Shown: in pieces, positions 5,520 to 13,208 of the stretch
Numbering within the stretch: the stretch's first letter is position 1
How the letters are laid out: every line of letters starts with the position of its first letter
Origin: JBDHTS01 sp044220535
GTDB taxonomy: Bacteria > Pseudomonadota > Alphaproteobacteria > Micavibrionales > Micavibrionaceae
Reading direction: 5' to 3'
Assembly: GCA_044220535.1 (NCBI GenBank)
Contig: JBGAQU010000058.1
Span: 1 to 18,498 of the forward strand
Length of the DNA: 18,498 bases
Made by a program: the position numbers and the translations under genes
The notes under the pieces: generated by a model
What the model saw: only the letters and a program-made list of their open reading frames with translations
Told to the model about the DNA's origin: nothing
The model's database searches: none

Positions 5520-6326
5520 ATGTCGGACACAGGAGACGACCCCGCAGCGCGGGGGCCGGACGGGCTTTCTTTATCCAGAATCTTTGAAAAATCCACGCTT
5601 GATGAATGGCCGATGATGAAGGAAATCGGTCCGTTGATGGGCCGCACCATCATTTTAAGCGGCACGGTCGACCGTGAAAAGGCGGATCTGGTCTGCCAGA
5701 AGCTGATCCTTTTGTCGCAACAGAAACCGGGGGAGGATATTCTCCTTTATATCAATTCGCCGGGCGGGTCACTGACGGCAGGTATGGCGATTTTCGATGT
5801 CATGAAATCGCTGGATTGCGACGTCCGTACGCTGGGTGTCGGGCAGTGCGCCTCCATGGCGTCCTTCCTGATCGCAGCGGGCACGAAAGGCAAACGCTAT
5901 ATCCTGCCCCATACCCAGATCATGATGCACCAGCCCAGCGCGGGAACGCAGGGCAAGATTTCCGACATGGAACGCGATATGAAAGAGTTCAAGCGCATGA
6001 AATCCCGGATGCAGAAAATTTATTCCCACATGCTGGGGATCGGCGAGAAAGACAGCGAAATCCTGATGGATCGCGATACCTATATCAACGCCCTGACCGC
6101 CAAGCTGCTGGGCCATGCCGATGCCATCGTGACCAAGGTGCCGCGCCCGGGGCAAAGCTTAAGCGAAGATGATAAAGCGCTGATCAGCATCACAACGGAC
6201 CAGCATCGCGAGGAATTGCTGGATGAACCCGTGCTGCTGGATATGGTCAACCGCCGCAATCCGCTGCGCCCGGTTCCTGCCAATGATACAAAGGCGCCAC
6301 GCGTAGCCTTGCCGCAAATCGCCTGA
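5520..6326 (+). CDS. ClpP-family serine protease with C-terminal extension
   Basis: A 268-residue ClpP-fold peptidase. Conserved blocks are INSPGGSLTAGMAIFDVM (79-96), GVGQCASMASFLIAAGTKG (106-124) and LPHTQIMMHQPS (129-140). The likely triad is Ser112, His137 and Asp186 (in MDRDT), all present, so it should be active. Classical ClpP is about 200 residues. Here a roughly 60-residue tail (about 210-268, ending RVALPQIA) and a longer N-terminus set it apart, and the segment after Asp186 (YINALTAK) departs from the usual ERDRFMSA. It is probably a second ClpP or ClpP-like subunit, since no clpX or tig adjoins it. ATG 5520 has CAGGAG 6 nt upstream; TTG 5502 overlaps that site and is rejected. It has its own promoter and a strong terminator, so it is monocistronic. 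Confidence 0.88.
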   Translation: MSDTGDDPAARGPDGLSLSRIFEKSTLDEWPMMKEIGPLMGRTIILSGTVDREKADLVCQKLILLSQQKPGEDILLYINSPGGSLTAGMAIFDVMKSLDCDVRTLGVGQCASMASFLIAAGTKGKRYILPHTQIMMHQPSAGTQGKISDMERDMKEFKRMKSRMQKIYSHMLGIGEKDSEILMDRDTYINALTAKLLGHADAIVTKVPRPGQSLSEDDKALISITTDQHREELLDEPVLLDMVNRRNPLRPVPANDTKAPRVALPQIA

Positions 6327-6336
6327 ACCGCTGATT

Positions 6337-6372
6337 AAAAAAACACCCCGGGTCATACCGGGGTGTTTTTTA
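6337..6372. terminator. Bidirectional rho-independent terminator
   Basis: ACACCCCGG (6343-6351) pairs with CCGGGGTGT (6358-6366) around GTCATA, flanked by A-run 6337-6343 and T-run 6366-6372. It ends clpP-like transcription on the plus strand and the glycine-zipper lipoprotein on the minus strand. Confidence 0.92.
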
Positions 6373-6390
6373 TATTCTATCCGTGGATGA

Positions 6391-6621
6391 TTACCGTGTC
6401 TTGTCGTAGATATATCCGCCTGCGGCCCCTGCCGCACCGCCAATGGCGGCCCCGCAGCTGACGCAGCCGCCGGTCACCAGCGTGGTTGCCGTGCCGACAC
6501 CCGCACCGATGGCGGCGCCGGACAGCGTGCGCTGCTGAGTCTGGGATAAATTGGAACAGCCGGCCAGCAATGCCACGCATAAACAGGCCAGAACGGGACG
6601 AAATACTATTTTAACAGTCAT
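6391..6621 (-). CDS. Small glycine-zipper lipoprotein
   Basis: A 76-residue lipoprotein: signal peptide with lipobox LLAGC (Cys21), then a glycine-rich hydrophobic region with repeated GxxxG spacing (GAAIGAGVGTATTLVTGG and AAIGGAAGAAGG) as in OsmB/YMGG-type outer-membrane lipoproteins. Two cysteines sit mid-protein (GGCVSCG), which is unusual for the family and could form a disulfide. Related proteins are osmotic or envelope stress products. ATG 6621 is preceded by AGAAGGAG. It shares the bidirectional terminator with the clpP-like gene. Confidence 0.82.
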   Translation of the reverse strand: MTVKIVFRPVLACLCVALLAGCSNLSQTQQRTLSGAAIGAGVGTATTLVTGGCVSCGAAIGGAAGAAGGYIYDKTR

Positions 6622-6669
6622 GATAAATCTCCTTCTGTTTCCTACTTACGAAGCGCAGCGGGGAAAAGT

Positions 6670-6906
6670 TCAATCATTTCCGTCAAAAACGACCGTAATG
6701 CCGCGTTTTTTGAAATAAGCCTGCATCACCTTGCGGCCCTGGCGGTTGTTCTGGGCCAGGCGGTCGGGCCGGAACCGGGCTTCCTTCTTCCCTTCCGCGG
6801 CCATCGCCTGTTTCAGTTCGGCGATCCGGTCGTCGATATCCTCATTATCGGCGGCCAGGGACTGGTAAACGCCTTCAATCGCCTGGTCCATGGTCAAAGC
6901 GGCCAT
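6670..6906 (-). CDS. Small cytoplasmic protein of unknown function
   Basis: A 78-residue charged protein without signal or membrane segment. An N-terminal helix (MAALTMDQAIEGVYQSLA) leads into an acidic stretch (ADNEDIDDRIAELKQAM), then a basic segment (RFRPDRLAQNNRQGRKVMQ) and a short C-terminal strand (GITVVFDGND). ATG 6906 follows AAAGGAG with good spacing. It is 48 nt upstream of the glycine-zipper lipoprotein on the same strand; cotranscription is possible, though each has its own ribosome binding site. No named family recognised. Confidence 0.7.
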   Translation of the reverse strand: MAALTMDQAIEGVYQSLAADNEDIDDRIAELKQAMAAEGKKEARFRPDRLAQNNRQGRKVMQAYFKKRGITVVFDGND

Positions 6907-6988
6907 GTATATTCTCCTTTAACATCAATGATAAAAAACGGTACCATTCTTCAGTGCCCATGGCTACCGCCGCTTACAGGATTATACA

Positions 6989-7552
6989 ATGACCAAAAAC
7001 CGCCTCGAAGCCTTCAGCGACGGCGTGCTCGCCATCATCATCACCATTATGGTGCTGGAGATGAAGGTGCCGCATGGCAATGAGCCTTCAGTTCTGACCG
7101 GCCTCGGGCCCGTTTTCCTCAGCTATGTGCTGAGCTTCGCCTATGTCGGGATTTACTGGAACAACCATCACCATATGTTCCACGCGGTCCAGCATGTCAG
7201 CGGCCCGGCTTTATGGGCCAATCTGCATCTTCTGTTCTGGCTGTCGCTGTTTCCGTTTGTCACGGGCTGGATGGGCGAAAACCACTTTTCGATGTGGCCG
7301 GTGGCGCTGTATGGGTTTGTATTGCTGATGGCGGCCATTGCCTATTCCATTCTGGTGGCTGTATTGCGCCGGCACAACACCACACTGGATAAGGCGGTCG
7401 GGAAAGACGGGAAAGGCTGGCTGTCGATCCTGTTGTATGTGGCAGGCATCGGCGCGGCCTTTATTCATCAGGGTCTGGCCGTCGCGATTTACGCATGCGT
7501 CGCGGCAATATGGTTCATTCCCGACCGGCGGATTGAAAAAGTTGCGAAATAA
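6989..7552 (+). CDS. TMEM175-like potassium channel (DUF1211)
   Basis: A 187-residue membrane protein. The N-terminus carries the family signature in the first helix, RLEAFSDGVLAIIITIMVLE (residues 5-24), including the FSD triplet. Further hydrophobic segments run across about 38-58, 73-93, 103-126, 141-160 and 160-178, giving six helices, and the WNNHHHMFH loop (about 57-65) is characteristic. Bacterial TMEM175 homologues form tetrameric K+-permeable channels; conduction by this one is inferred. ATG 6989 has only ACAGGAT upstream, a weak ribosome binding site. It is divergent from the 78-residue gene and ends in a strong terminator. Confidence 0.87.
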   Translation: MTKNRLEAFSDGVLAIIITIMVLEMKVPHGNEPSVLTGLGPVFLSYVLSFAYVGIYWNNHHHMFHAVQHVSGPALWANLHLLFWLSLFPFVTGWMGENHFSMWPVALYGFVLLMAAIAYSILVAVLRRHNTTLDKAVGKDGKGWLSILLYVAGIGAAFIHQGLAVAIYACVAAIWFIPDRRIEKVAK

Positions 7553-7583
7553 AAAGACCCGCCTCATGAAGGCGGGTCTTTTC
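7551..7583. terminator. Bidirectional rho-independent terminator
   Basis: AAAGACCCGCCT (7553-7564) pairs perfectly with AGGCGGGTCTTT (7570-7581) around CATGA, with A- and T-runs outside. It serves the channel gene and the convergent lipoprotein gene. Confidence 0.92.
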
Positions 7584-7600
7584 TTAAACCATCAGGAAGC

Positions 7601-7846
7601 TTAGTGAACTTCTTTATGGGTTTCGTCCACGGTGTCCTTGTTCATGGCGCCAGCCGGATCAACGGTGGTTTTCTGGTCAACCGTGCCCGTGCCGTCAGAT
7701 TTGATGTCGGATTTGGTGGTGGTCTCAACCGTGGTGCCGGTGGCGGCATCGGTCGAGGTTTCGGTGATTTCGGTCTGCTGGCTGGGCTTGCAAGCCGACA
7801 GGCTGAGGGCGGCTGCCGCCATCATCACAAACATCAGTTTCTTCAT
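7601..7846 (-). CDS. Small Thr-rich lipoprotein, paralogue of its neighbour
   Basis: An 81-residue lipoprotein with signal peptide and lipobox LSLSAC (Cys19). The mature part is rich in Thr, Asp and Lys (EITETSTDAATGTTVETTTK) and ends VDPAGAMNKDTVDETHKEVH. That tail matches the end of the neighbouring lipoprotein (DPKGLFNKSTTETRE): both have DP-x-G-x-x-NK-x-T with ET after it. The ATG at 7846 follows CGGAGAGTAAGACC, again like its neighbour. The two genes look like tandem duplicates, with 85 nt between them. It is probably a periplasm-facing envelope protein, function unknown. Confidence 0.78.
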   Translation of the reverse strand: MKKLMFVMMAAAALSLSACKPSQQTEITETSTDAATGTTVETTTKSDIKSDGTGTVDQKTTVDPAGAMNKDTVDETHKEVH

Positions 7847-7931
7847 GGTCTTACTCTCCGGTTTCTATGTATATACGAGACCCGACGTCATAACGTATAA
7901 AGCCAGGCCGTGACAAGCTTTTAAACCCTTA

Positions 7932-8207
7932 TCACTGATAGGTTTCGCGGGTTTCGGTCGTGCTCTTGTTGAACAGGCCTTTCGGGTCGCGGCTGGTCGT
8001 GGTATCGACGGTCGCTTTCTTGTTGCCGTTCTCCTCGTAGTAAACATTGGTCGAGGTGGTTTTCTTCACCGCCGTCCCGTTGTAATCCGTCGACTTGGTG
8101 GTGCGCTCATATTGACCGGGCGGCAAAGTGGTCGGGGCGGTGCTGCAGGCCGACAGGGTGATGGCGGCGGCAACGGACAGGGGCACGATAAACAGGGTCT
8201 TTTTCAT
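7932..8207 (-). CDS. Small lipoprotein, stress-promoter controlled paralogue
   Basis: A 91-residue lipoprotein with signal MKKTLFIVPLSVAAAITLSA and lipobox LSAC (Cys21). The mature part has repeated Thr/Lys/Tyr motifs (YERTTKSTDYNGTAVKKTTS) and the DPKGLFNKSTTETRE tail shared with its paralogue downstream. I chose ATG 8207 rather than ATG 8219 because TGGAGAAG lies directly between them at correct spacing for 8207. An EcfG-like promoter at 8248-8273 would give a leader of about 35 nt, which suggests induction in the general stress response. Function unknown. Confidence 0.77.
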   Translation of the reverse strand: MKKTLFIVPLSVAAAITLSACSTAPTTLPPGQYERTTKSTDYNGTAVKKTTSTNVYYEENGNKKATVDTTTSRDPKGLFNKSTTETRETYQ

Positions 8208-8247
8208 GGTCTTCTCCATTCAAACTTAAAACGAACTCGGCGCATCC

Positions 8248-8273
8248 AACAGCTTCGCTTTCCGCTTGGTTCC
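8248..8273 (-). promoter_or_regulatory. EcfG-type general stress promoter
   Basis: On the minus strand, GGAAC (8273-8269), 17 nt, then TGTT (8251-8248). It has the same form as the site before the SnoaL-like gene, and the predicted start is about 35 nt upstream of ATG 8207. Confidence 0.45.
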
Positions 8274-8284
8274 CGATAAAAATG

Positions 8285-8312
8285 AAAACGGCCCCTCTAG
8301 AGGGGCCGTTTT
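8285..8312. terminator. Perfect 28-bp palindromic terminator
   Basis: AAAACGGCCCCTCT (8285-8298) is followed at once by its exact complement (8299-8312). T-rich tracts follow on both strands. On the minus strand it lies 20 nt after the stop of the 41-residue gene and so probably ends it. Confidence 0.85.
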
Positions 8313-8331
8313 TGACATGATGGCTGCCTGA

Positions 8332-8457
8332 TCAGGCGGCCTTGCGGTTTTCCATGGCGGACAGCAATCCCGTTACGTCATGCCAGGGAAAACCCAGATT
8401 GATTTCCGACTCTGCCGATACAGCCGGTTTTGCAGCCGTTTGTCTTGTGTTTTGCAT
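8332..8457 (-). CDS. 41-residue protein of unknown function
   Basis: A short frame from ATG 8457 (MQNTRQTAAKP) to TGA at 8332, preceded by AAGAAGG about 11 nt upstream and followed by a strong terminator. The peptide has an unstructured Ala/Lys-rich start and a compact end (EINLGFPWHDVTGLLSAMEN) that could form an amphipathic helix. No signal peptide. An isolated ribosome binding site-ORF-terminator unit argues for a real small gene. I recognise no family. A small regulatory RNA that happens to contain the frame is the alternative. Confidence 0.5.
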   Translation of the reverse strand: MQNTRQTAAKPAVSAESEINLGFPWHDVTGLLSAMENRKAA

Positions 8458-8550
8458 GGCTTTGTCTACCTTCTTTTGTGATCGCAGGGCCTATAACGTT
8501 TGTGCGATACAGTAAGTTCCGACATTAACCCCGCGGTATTTTCAATAAAA

Positions 8551-9198
8551 ATGAATGACTTTATCGATCTTTACTGTGAGCGCGCTACCCCGGATCTTTG
8601 GGCAGAACCGCTTAATGCCTTGTCAAATCTTGCTTTTTTCGTAACCGCCTGGTTTGCATGGGGCTTGTATCGCTATTCAGGCAGGGATCGGTCATTGCTG
8701 ATCCTGACCCTGTTTCTGTTCACGATCGCCGTGGGCAGCACCTTGTTTCATGTCTTCGCGACACGCTGGGCGATGCTGGCGGATACGATCCCGATCCTGC
8801 TGTACCAGCTTGCTTTCTGCATCTGTTACAGCCGTTTTGTTATCGGATTGCGGTCTTTTATGGCGCTGGTTCCAGCGGCGGGATTTCTTGGATTGTCTTA
8901 TTTGGCAGACCGCATACCCGACACCGTATTGAACGGTTCGGCGTCCTATCTGCCAGCTCTCGCCTTTCTGTTCGGGTTTGGTATTTACCATGCGCTGGCA
9001 AGGCAGCCATGGCGGTTTGCGCTGCTGGCCGCGACCGCCTTATTTGCGGTATCCCTGACGGCGCGGTCGCTGGATATGGCATTGTGCCCGGTGTGGCCTT
9101 CGGGGCTGCATTACCTGTGGCACGGGCTGAACGCCATCGTCCTGTATCTGACCGTCCGCGCCTATGCCGAAAGCCGCACAATCCGGACGAATTTTTAA
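8551..9198 (+). CDS. Ceramidase-family (alkaline ceramidase-like) membrane protein
   Basis: A 215-residue integral membrane protein with about seven helices. Conserved family blocks: IDLYCERATPDLWAEPLNAL (5-24), GSTLFHVFATRWAMLADTIP (62-81) and GLHYLWHGLNA (185-195). The expected Zn/catalytic set is present: Ser63, His67, Asp78, His187 and His191. Alkaline ceramidases of this superfamily hydrolyse ceramide amide bonds in membranes; bacterial members may act on other lipids. I start at ATG 8551, where the family pattern begins; TTG 8500 would add 17 unrelated residues. No good ribosome binding site is visible. PBP1A follows after 46 nt on the same strand, so the pair may be cotranscribed. Confidence 0.85.
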   Translation: MNDFIDLYCERATPDLWAEPLNALSNLAFFVTAWFAWGLYRYSGRDRSLLILTLFLFTIAVGSTLFHVFATRWAMLADTIPILLYQLAFCICYSRFVIGLRSFMALVPAAGFLGLSYLADRIPDTVLNGSASYLPALAFLFGFGIYHALARQPWRFALLAATALFAVSLTARSLDMALCPVWPSGLHYLWHGLNAIVLYLTVRAYAESRTIRTNF

Positions 9199-9244
9199 CG
9201 GCTGACGCCTTCCCCGCGCCTCATTCCTGTGTCATATAAAAGGG

Positions 9245-11713
9245 ATGCGGTGGCTGCGCTATATTTTCCTGACTATATTCTCTCTTGGCTTGCTCGCGGG
9301 GATCACCGTGGCGGCGCTGGTTGTGTTTATCATTTCCACCTACAGCAAGGATCTTCCGGATTACAGCCAGCTGAAAGATTACAAGCCGGCCGTGGTCACG
9401 CGCATCTACGCAGGCGACGGGCGTTTGCTGGCCGAATATGCCCAGGAAAAACGCGTCTTCGTGCCGATCGATTCCATTCCGCCGATTGTCCGTCAGGCGT
9501 TCCTGGCGGCGGAAGACCAGCATTTTTACCAGCATAGCGGCGTCGACTACACCGCCATCCTGCGCGCCATCGTCTCCAATCTGAAAAACCGCGGCAGCGG
9601 CCGGCGCCCGGTCGGCGCATCGACCATCACGCAGCAGGTGGCGAAGAACTTCCTGCTCGGCAATGAATTTTCCTACAAGCGCAAGATCCGCGAGGCCATT
9701 CTGGCATTCCGCATGGAACGGGCGATGACCAAGGACCATCTGCTCGAACTTTACCTGAATGAAATCTATCTCGGCGAAGGCACCTATGGCGTCGCCGCCG
9801 CCGCGCTGAATTACTTCAACAAGCCGCTTGAGGATATCACGATTGAGGAAGCCGCCTATCTGGCGTCCCTGCCGAAAGCGCCGAACAATTACAACCCGTC
9901 GAAGCATCCGGAAGCCGCGCGCACGCGCCGCGACTGGGTGATCGGACGGCTGGCCGAGGATCATTACATCACAAATGATCAGGCGAAAGAGGCGCAGAAG
10001 AAACCGCTGCAGGTGGTTGAAGATCGCGGCGACGATACCGTCGCCGCCCCGTATTTCGCCGAGGAAGTGCGGCGGGAAATCCAGCAGCAATACGGATCCA
10101 ACGCGCTGTATGAAGGCGGCCTCGCCGTGCGCAGCAGCGTCGACCCGAAACTGCAGGCGCTGGCGCAGGAATCCCTGCGCGACGGGCTGGAAGCCTATGA
10201 CAGGCGGCGCGGATGGCGCGGCCCGCTCGGCCATATCGAGCCCGGCAAGGGTTGGGAAGCGCGGCTGAACGATTTCGCGAAACCTCCCGGCAAACGCACC
10301 GAATGGCGCATGGCGATGGTCATTGACGCGGGCGCATCCGGCGCGACGCTCGGCTTCCCCGACGGCAGCCGCGGCAAGCTGCCGGTCGCGGAAGCGCAAT
10401 GGGCGAAAACCGGATTGTCGTCTTTGCGCCAGATCGTGAAAGACGGCGATGTGATTTTCGTTGCGCCCGCCAAGGATAAAGACGGCAAAAACACCGATGA
10501 CTGGTCATTGCGCCAACTACCGAAGGTCAGCGGCGCGCTGGTCGCGATGGATCCGCATACGGGCCGCGTGCTGGCGATCCAGGGCGGATGGAGTTACGAA
10601 CAATCCGAATTCGACCGCGCGACGCAGGCGCTGCGCCAGCCGGGATCGTCGTTCAAACCCTTCGTCTACCTGACCGCGCTGGAGAACGGATTCACCCCGG
10701 CGACGCTGGTGGTGGACGGACCGTTCGTCGGCGACCAGGGGCCGGGCATGCCGAAATGGCGTCCGAAAAACTATCATGACGACTATCTTGGTCCGACCAC
10801 CTTGCGCGTCGGTGTCGAAAAATCCCGCAACCTGATGACGGTGCGTCTTGCCCATTTCATCGGCATGGACAAGGTGGCCGACATGGTTCATCGCTTTGGC
10901 GTGATGGACAACATGCCTAAATATTTGTCTTATTCCCTGGGCGCGGGCGAAACGACTTTGCTGCGCCTGACCACCGGCTATGCCCAATTCGTCAATGGCG
11001 GACGCAAGATCACGCCGACCTTTATCGACCGGATCCAGGACCGCATGGGCATGACCGTCTTCGCACATGACAAACGCCCGTGCCAGGATTGCGGCACGCT
11101 GATCGAATGGGAAGGCCAGGATGCGCCGGACGTGCCCGACACGCGGGAACAGGTCGCGGACCCGCGCAATGTCTACCAGATCGTGTCCATTCTGGAGGGC
11201 GTGGTCCAGCGTGGAACAGCCACAGCAGTGAAAGAACTGAACCGTCCGCTGGCGGGCAAGACAGGAACGACGAACGATTCCAAAGATACATGGTTTGTCG
11301 GTTTCTCGCCCGATCTCGTCGTCGGGGTGTTCGTCGGCTATGACACGCCGCGCACGCTCGGCAAAAAAGAAACGGGCGGCAGTGTGGCCGTCCCTATTTT
11401 CAAAGGCTTTATGCAGGAAGCCTTGAAAGACCAGCCGGCCATTCCCTTCCGCGTGCCGCCGGGCATTAAAAACGTCCTGATCAACGCCCGTACGGGCCAT
11501 CGGGCCGGGCCGGGCGACAAAACCGTGATCTGGGAGGCGTTTCTGGATGGGACCGAGCCTAATACGGACAGCAATTACGTTCTGGATGAAGGCGGTATCG
11601 TCCCCGGCGCAGAACCAGCCGAGGGCCAGGCAGGGGACGGGGTTTACAGCCCCGGAACGGGCTATCCGGTCCCCGAAAACCAGCCGAATACGGGTACAGG
11701 CGGGCTTTACTGA
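9245..11713 (+). CDS. mrcA: Class A penicillin-binding protein 1A
   Basis: An 822-residue bifunctional peptidoglycan synthase, of usual length for PBP1A. One N-terminal membrane anchor (about 6-30). Glycosyltransferase (GT51) domain: AAEDQHFYQHSGVD with catalytic Glu90, GASTITQQVAKN (124-135), KRKIREA, and the second acidic motif ELYLNEIYLG. An OB-like insert with EWRMAMVIDAG precedes the transpeptidase domain, which has all three motifs: PGSSFKP with nucleophile Ser468 and Lys471, Ser-Arg-Asn at 527-529 and KTGT at 672-675. The C-terminus is a Pro/Gly-rich tail. It polymerises glycan strands and cross-links peptides in the periplasm. ATG 9245 has AAAGGG directly before it, a poor spacing, but the anchor requires this start. 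No lipoprotein activator gene adjoins it. No terminator is seen downstream. Confidence 0.95.
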   Translation: MRWLRYIFLTIFSLGLLAGITVAALVVFIISTYSKDLPDYSQLKDYKPAVVTRIYAGDGRLLAEYAQEKRVFVPIDSIPPIVRQAFLAAEDQHFYQHSGVDYTAILRAIVSNLKNRGSGRRPVGASTITQQVAKNFLLGNEFSYKRKIREAILAFRMERAMTKDHLLELYLNEIYLGEGTYGVAAAALNYFNKPLEDITIEEAAYLASLPKAPNNYNPSKHPEAARTRRDWVIGRLAEDHYITNDQAKEAQKKPLQVVEDRGDDTVAAPYFAEEVRREIQQQYGSNALYEGGLAVRSSVDPKLQALAQESLRDGLEAYDRRRGWRGPLGHIEPGKGWEARLNDFAKPPGKRTEWRMAMVIDAGASGATLGFPDGSRGKLPVAEAQWAKTGLSSLRQIVKDGDVIFVAPAKDKDGKNTDDWSLRQLPKVSGALVAMDPHTGRVLAIQGGWSYEQSEFDRATQALRQPGSSFKPFVYLTALENGFTPATLVVDGPFVGDQGPGMPKWRPKNYHDDYLGPTTLRVGVEKSRNLMTVRLAHFIGMDKVADMVHRFGVMDNMPKYLSYSLGAGETTLLRLTTGYAQFVNGGRKITPTFIDRIQDRMGMTVFAHDKRPCQDCGTLIEWEGQDAPDVPDTREQVADPRNVYQIVSILEGVVQRGTATAVKELNRPLAGKTGTTNDSKDTWFVGFSPDLVVGVFVGYDTPRTLGKKETGGSVAVPIFKGFMQEALKDQPAIPFRVPPGIKNVLINARTGHRAGPGDKTVIWEAFLDGTEPNTDSNYVLDEGGIVPGAEPAEGQAGDGVYSPGTGYPVPENQPNTGTGGLY

Positions 11714-11754
11714 TCCCCTCTATTTCCTGCTTTCGCCCTACCCTCCTAAAATTG

Positions 11755-11760
11755 TATAAT
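11755..11760 (+). promoter_or_regulatory. Consensus -10 box of the secreted-protein gene
   Basis: A perfect TATAAT with no good -35 at 17 nt (TTCGCC). A start at about 11767 would leave out the ATG at 11763 and leave an 11-nt leader containing AAGGG before ATG 11778, which supports the shorter protein. Confidence 0.4.
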
Positions 11761-11777
11761 GGATGATAAGGGAAACG

Positions 11778-12638
11778 ATGCGGGACATTATGCAAGGAAA
11801 CGGAACCGGATGGCTGAAGCGCGGCATTATCGCGCTGGGTACGTTTGCGATCCTGCTTCTGCTTGCCTCCGGCCCGGCCGTACAGGCCGCCGACAGCGGC
11901 TGCGACCCGCAATATATGCAGTCCCTGAACGGTCGCGCGCAGATCGAAGCCATGCGCCAGACCGCCAAAAACAAGAACCTGATCTACAAAGCCGACAGTG
12001 TCCTGGAATATAGCTGCTTCTTCAGCTTTGTCGAACATGCCAAAAGCCACACATCGATGCCGGTAGCGGCAGGCGCATGGGATGCGGTTGTCACCACGCC
12101 TGCTTTCAGATACCTGGCCCCAAGCTTTGGGCATTATTACCTTGGTGGGAGGTTTAATCCGGGAGGCACCGCCGTGCCGCCCGATACCTATGTCTGCGAT
12201 GCCATGGCGCGGATGTGGGAATTCGGGCGCTGTATCAATATGAATCAATATGCAGGCATTGACGGATTCTTTGATTTCAGCTGGTACATCAATAATGATC
12301 CCCGTCAGTTTCCTGTTGGATATGAGGCCTGCACGCCTGCAATGTCTGTCAACCCCAACAATATGGCCGCTGCTTTTAACGGACGCCAAGGCGAATGGCT
12401 GATGCCGGCTGATCTGGATCCGGACGGTACACCCTATGCGATCGACCCGGTCCTGACTTATCAGAACCTGACCAGCTGGGATCCGGCTGCGGGGGGGAAT
12501 GACAATTGCGGGCCACCAATTCCGACAGGCCTGACGATCTACCGCAAAAACACCAACTATCCCGATTTCATCTGCGCCAAGCCGGGCTGTACCTATGTGC
12601 CCGGCGCCGGGCCGGCTGGCGGGACCTGCGTACGATAA
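11778..12638 (+). CDS. Cysteine-rich secreted protein of unknown function
   Basis: A 286-residue protein. A positively charged N-terminus and hydrophobic core end at AVQA, giving a signal peptide of about 38 residues. The mature part starts ADSGCDPQYMQ and holds nine cysteines spread over its length, so several disulfides are likely in the periplasm or outside. It is rich in Pro, Gly, Asn and aromatic residues (GHYYLGGRFNPGGTAVPPDTY; GIDGFFDFSWYINND) and looks like a folded secreted domain rather than a repeat protein. The C-terminus closes with paired Cys motifs. ATG 11778 is favoured over ATG 11763 by AAGGG at proper spacing and by the TATAAT position. I do not recognise the family. It sits alone between PBP1A and a convergent lipoprotein operon. 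Confidence 0.72.
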   Translation: MRDIMQGNGTGWLKRGIIALGTFAILLLLASGPAVQAADSGCDPQYMQSLNGRAQIEAMRQTAKNKNLIYKADSVLEYSCFFSFVEHAKSHTSMPVAAGAWDAVVTTPAFRYLAPSFGHYYLGGRFNPGGTAVPPDTYVCDAMARMWEFGRCINMNQYAGIDGFFDFSWYINNDPRQFPVGYEACTPAMSVNPNNMAAAFNGRQGEWLMPADLDPDGTPYAIDPVLTYQNLTSWDPAAGGNDNCGPPIPTGLTIYRKNTNYPDFICAKPGCTYVPGAGPAGGTCVR

Positions 12639-12650
12639 AATCTGAAATGT

Positions 12651-13208
12651 CTAAAGGTCGAACCAGCCGGACCGGTCATCCGTGCCGAGCAGGTCGGAGA
12701 TTTCGCCCGTGACGGGCAGCGTGTAATCATACGCCGCCAGCACACGGCCACTACCTGAATCCAGCATCCGCAGATTGATCAGGACCTTGCCGTTGGCGCG
12801 GGCATATTGCCCGGTCAGGACAGCGTCGCCCTGCATGGTTGCAGCACCGCCATCACCAATAACATTGAACCCAAGCTGCTGCAGGCGCGCTGCGACCTGA
12901 CCCGTGATCACCTTACCGAACGGCGCGGGCGGCGGCGGAGATGTCATGACGGGCGTGCCTGGTTTCGACGCGGGCGACGTCTGCGGATAGAGGTTGGTGA
13001 GGATGCCGGTATGAACGGGGGTGCCGGGTTTCAGCGTGCCCTTCGCCTGATGCGCGAGCAGATCGGCGGCGCCATAGCTGGTTTCCAGTAAATTGGTCGA
13101 ATCACCATCGAATATGCCGGTTTCAAGCAGAGTCTGCGCACAGCCTGTCAGGGCAAGCGGGGCCGATGCGATCAGCCCGGCCAGCAGTGCAGCGCGCAAA
13201 GCCGTCAT
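12651..13208 (-). CDS. FlgO-type outer-membrane lipoprotein
   Basis: A 185-residue lipoprotein, signal with lipobox ALTGC (Cys23). The mature part has the FlgO-domain pattern: SYGAADLLAHQ (about 44-54), FGKVITGQVAARLQQLGFNV, then DAVLTGQYARANGKVLINLRMLDSGSGRVLAAYDYTLP. A Pro-rich insert (KPGTPVMTSPPPPAPFG) breaks the domain. FlgO in vibrios is an outer-membrane lipoprotein needed for flagellar stability; related domains occur in non-flagellar envelope proteins, and no flagellar gene is in this window. It is the last gene of a three-gene operon: its ATG overlaps the preceding stop by one base (TAATG), so translation is probably coupled. Confidence 0.78.
   Translation of the reverse strand: MTALRAALLAGLIASAPLALTGCAQTLLETGIFDGDSTNLLETSYGAADLLAHQAKGTLKPGTPVHTGILTNLYPQTSPASKPGTPVMTSPPPPAPFGKVITGQVAARLQQLGFNVIGDGGAATMQGDAVLTGQYARANGKVLINLRMLDSGSGRVLAAYDYTLPVTGEISDLLGTDDRSGWFDL

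Noticed and set aside
7865..8047. 60-codon minus-strand frame between the two lipoproteins
   Set aside because: Overlaps the end of the upstream lipoprotein in another frame, with no ribosome binding site and Arg/Thr-rich shadow composition.
8500..8550. TTG start for the ceramidase gene
   Set aside because: Adds 17 residues not seen in the family pattern; ATG 8551 gives the usual beginning.
9221..10399. 392-codon minus-strand open frame, and another at 10517-11500
   Set aside because: Both are antisense to PBP1A, which has every expected motif. Their Arg/His/Gly-rich composition is typical of GC-rich shadows.
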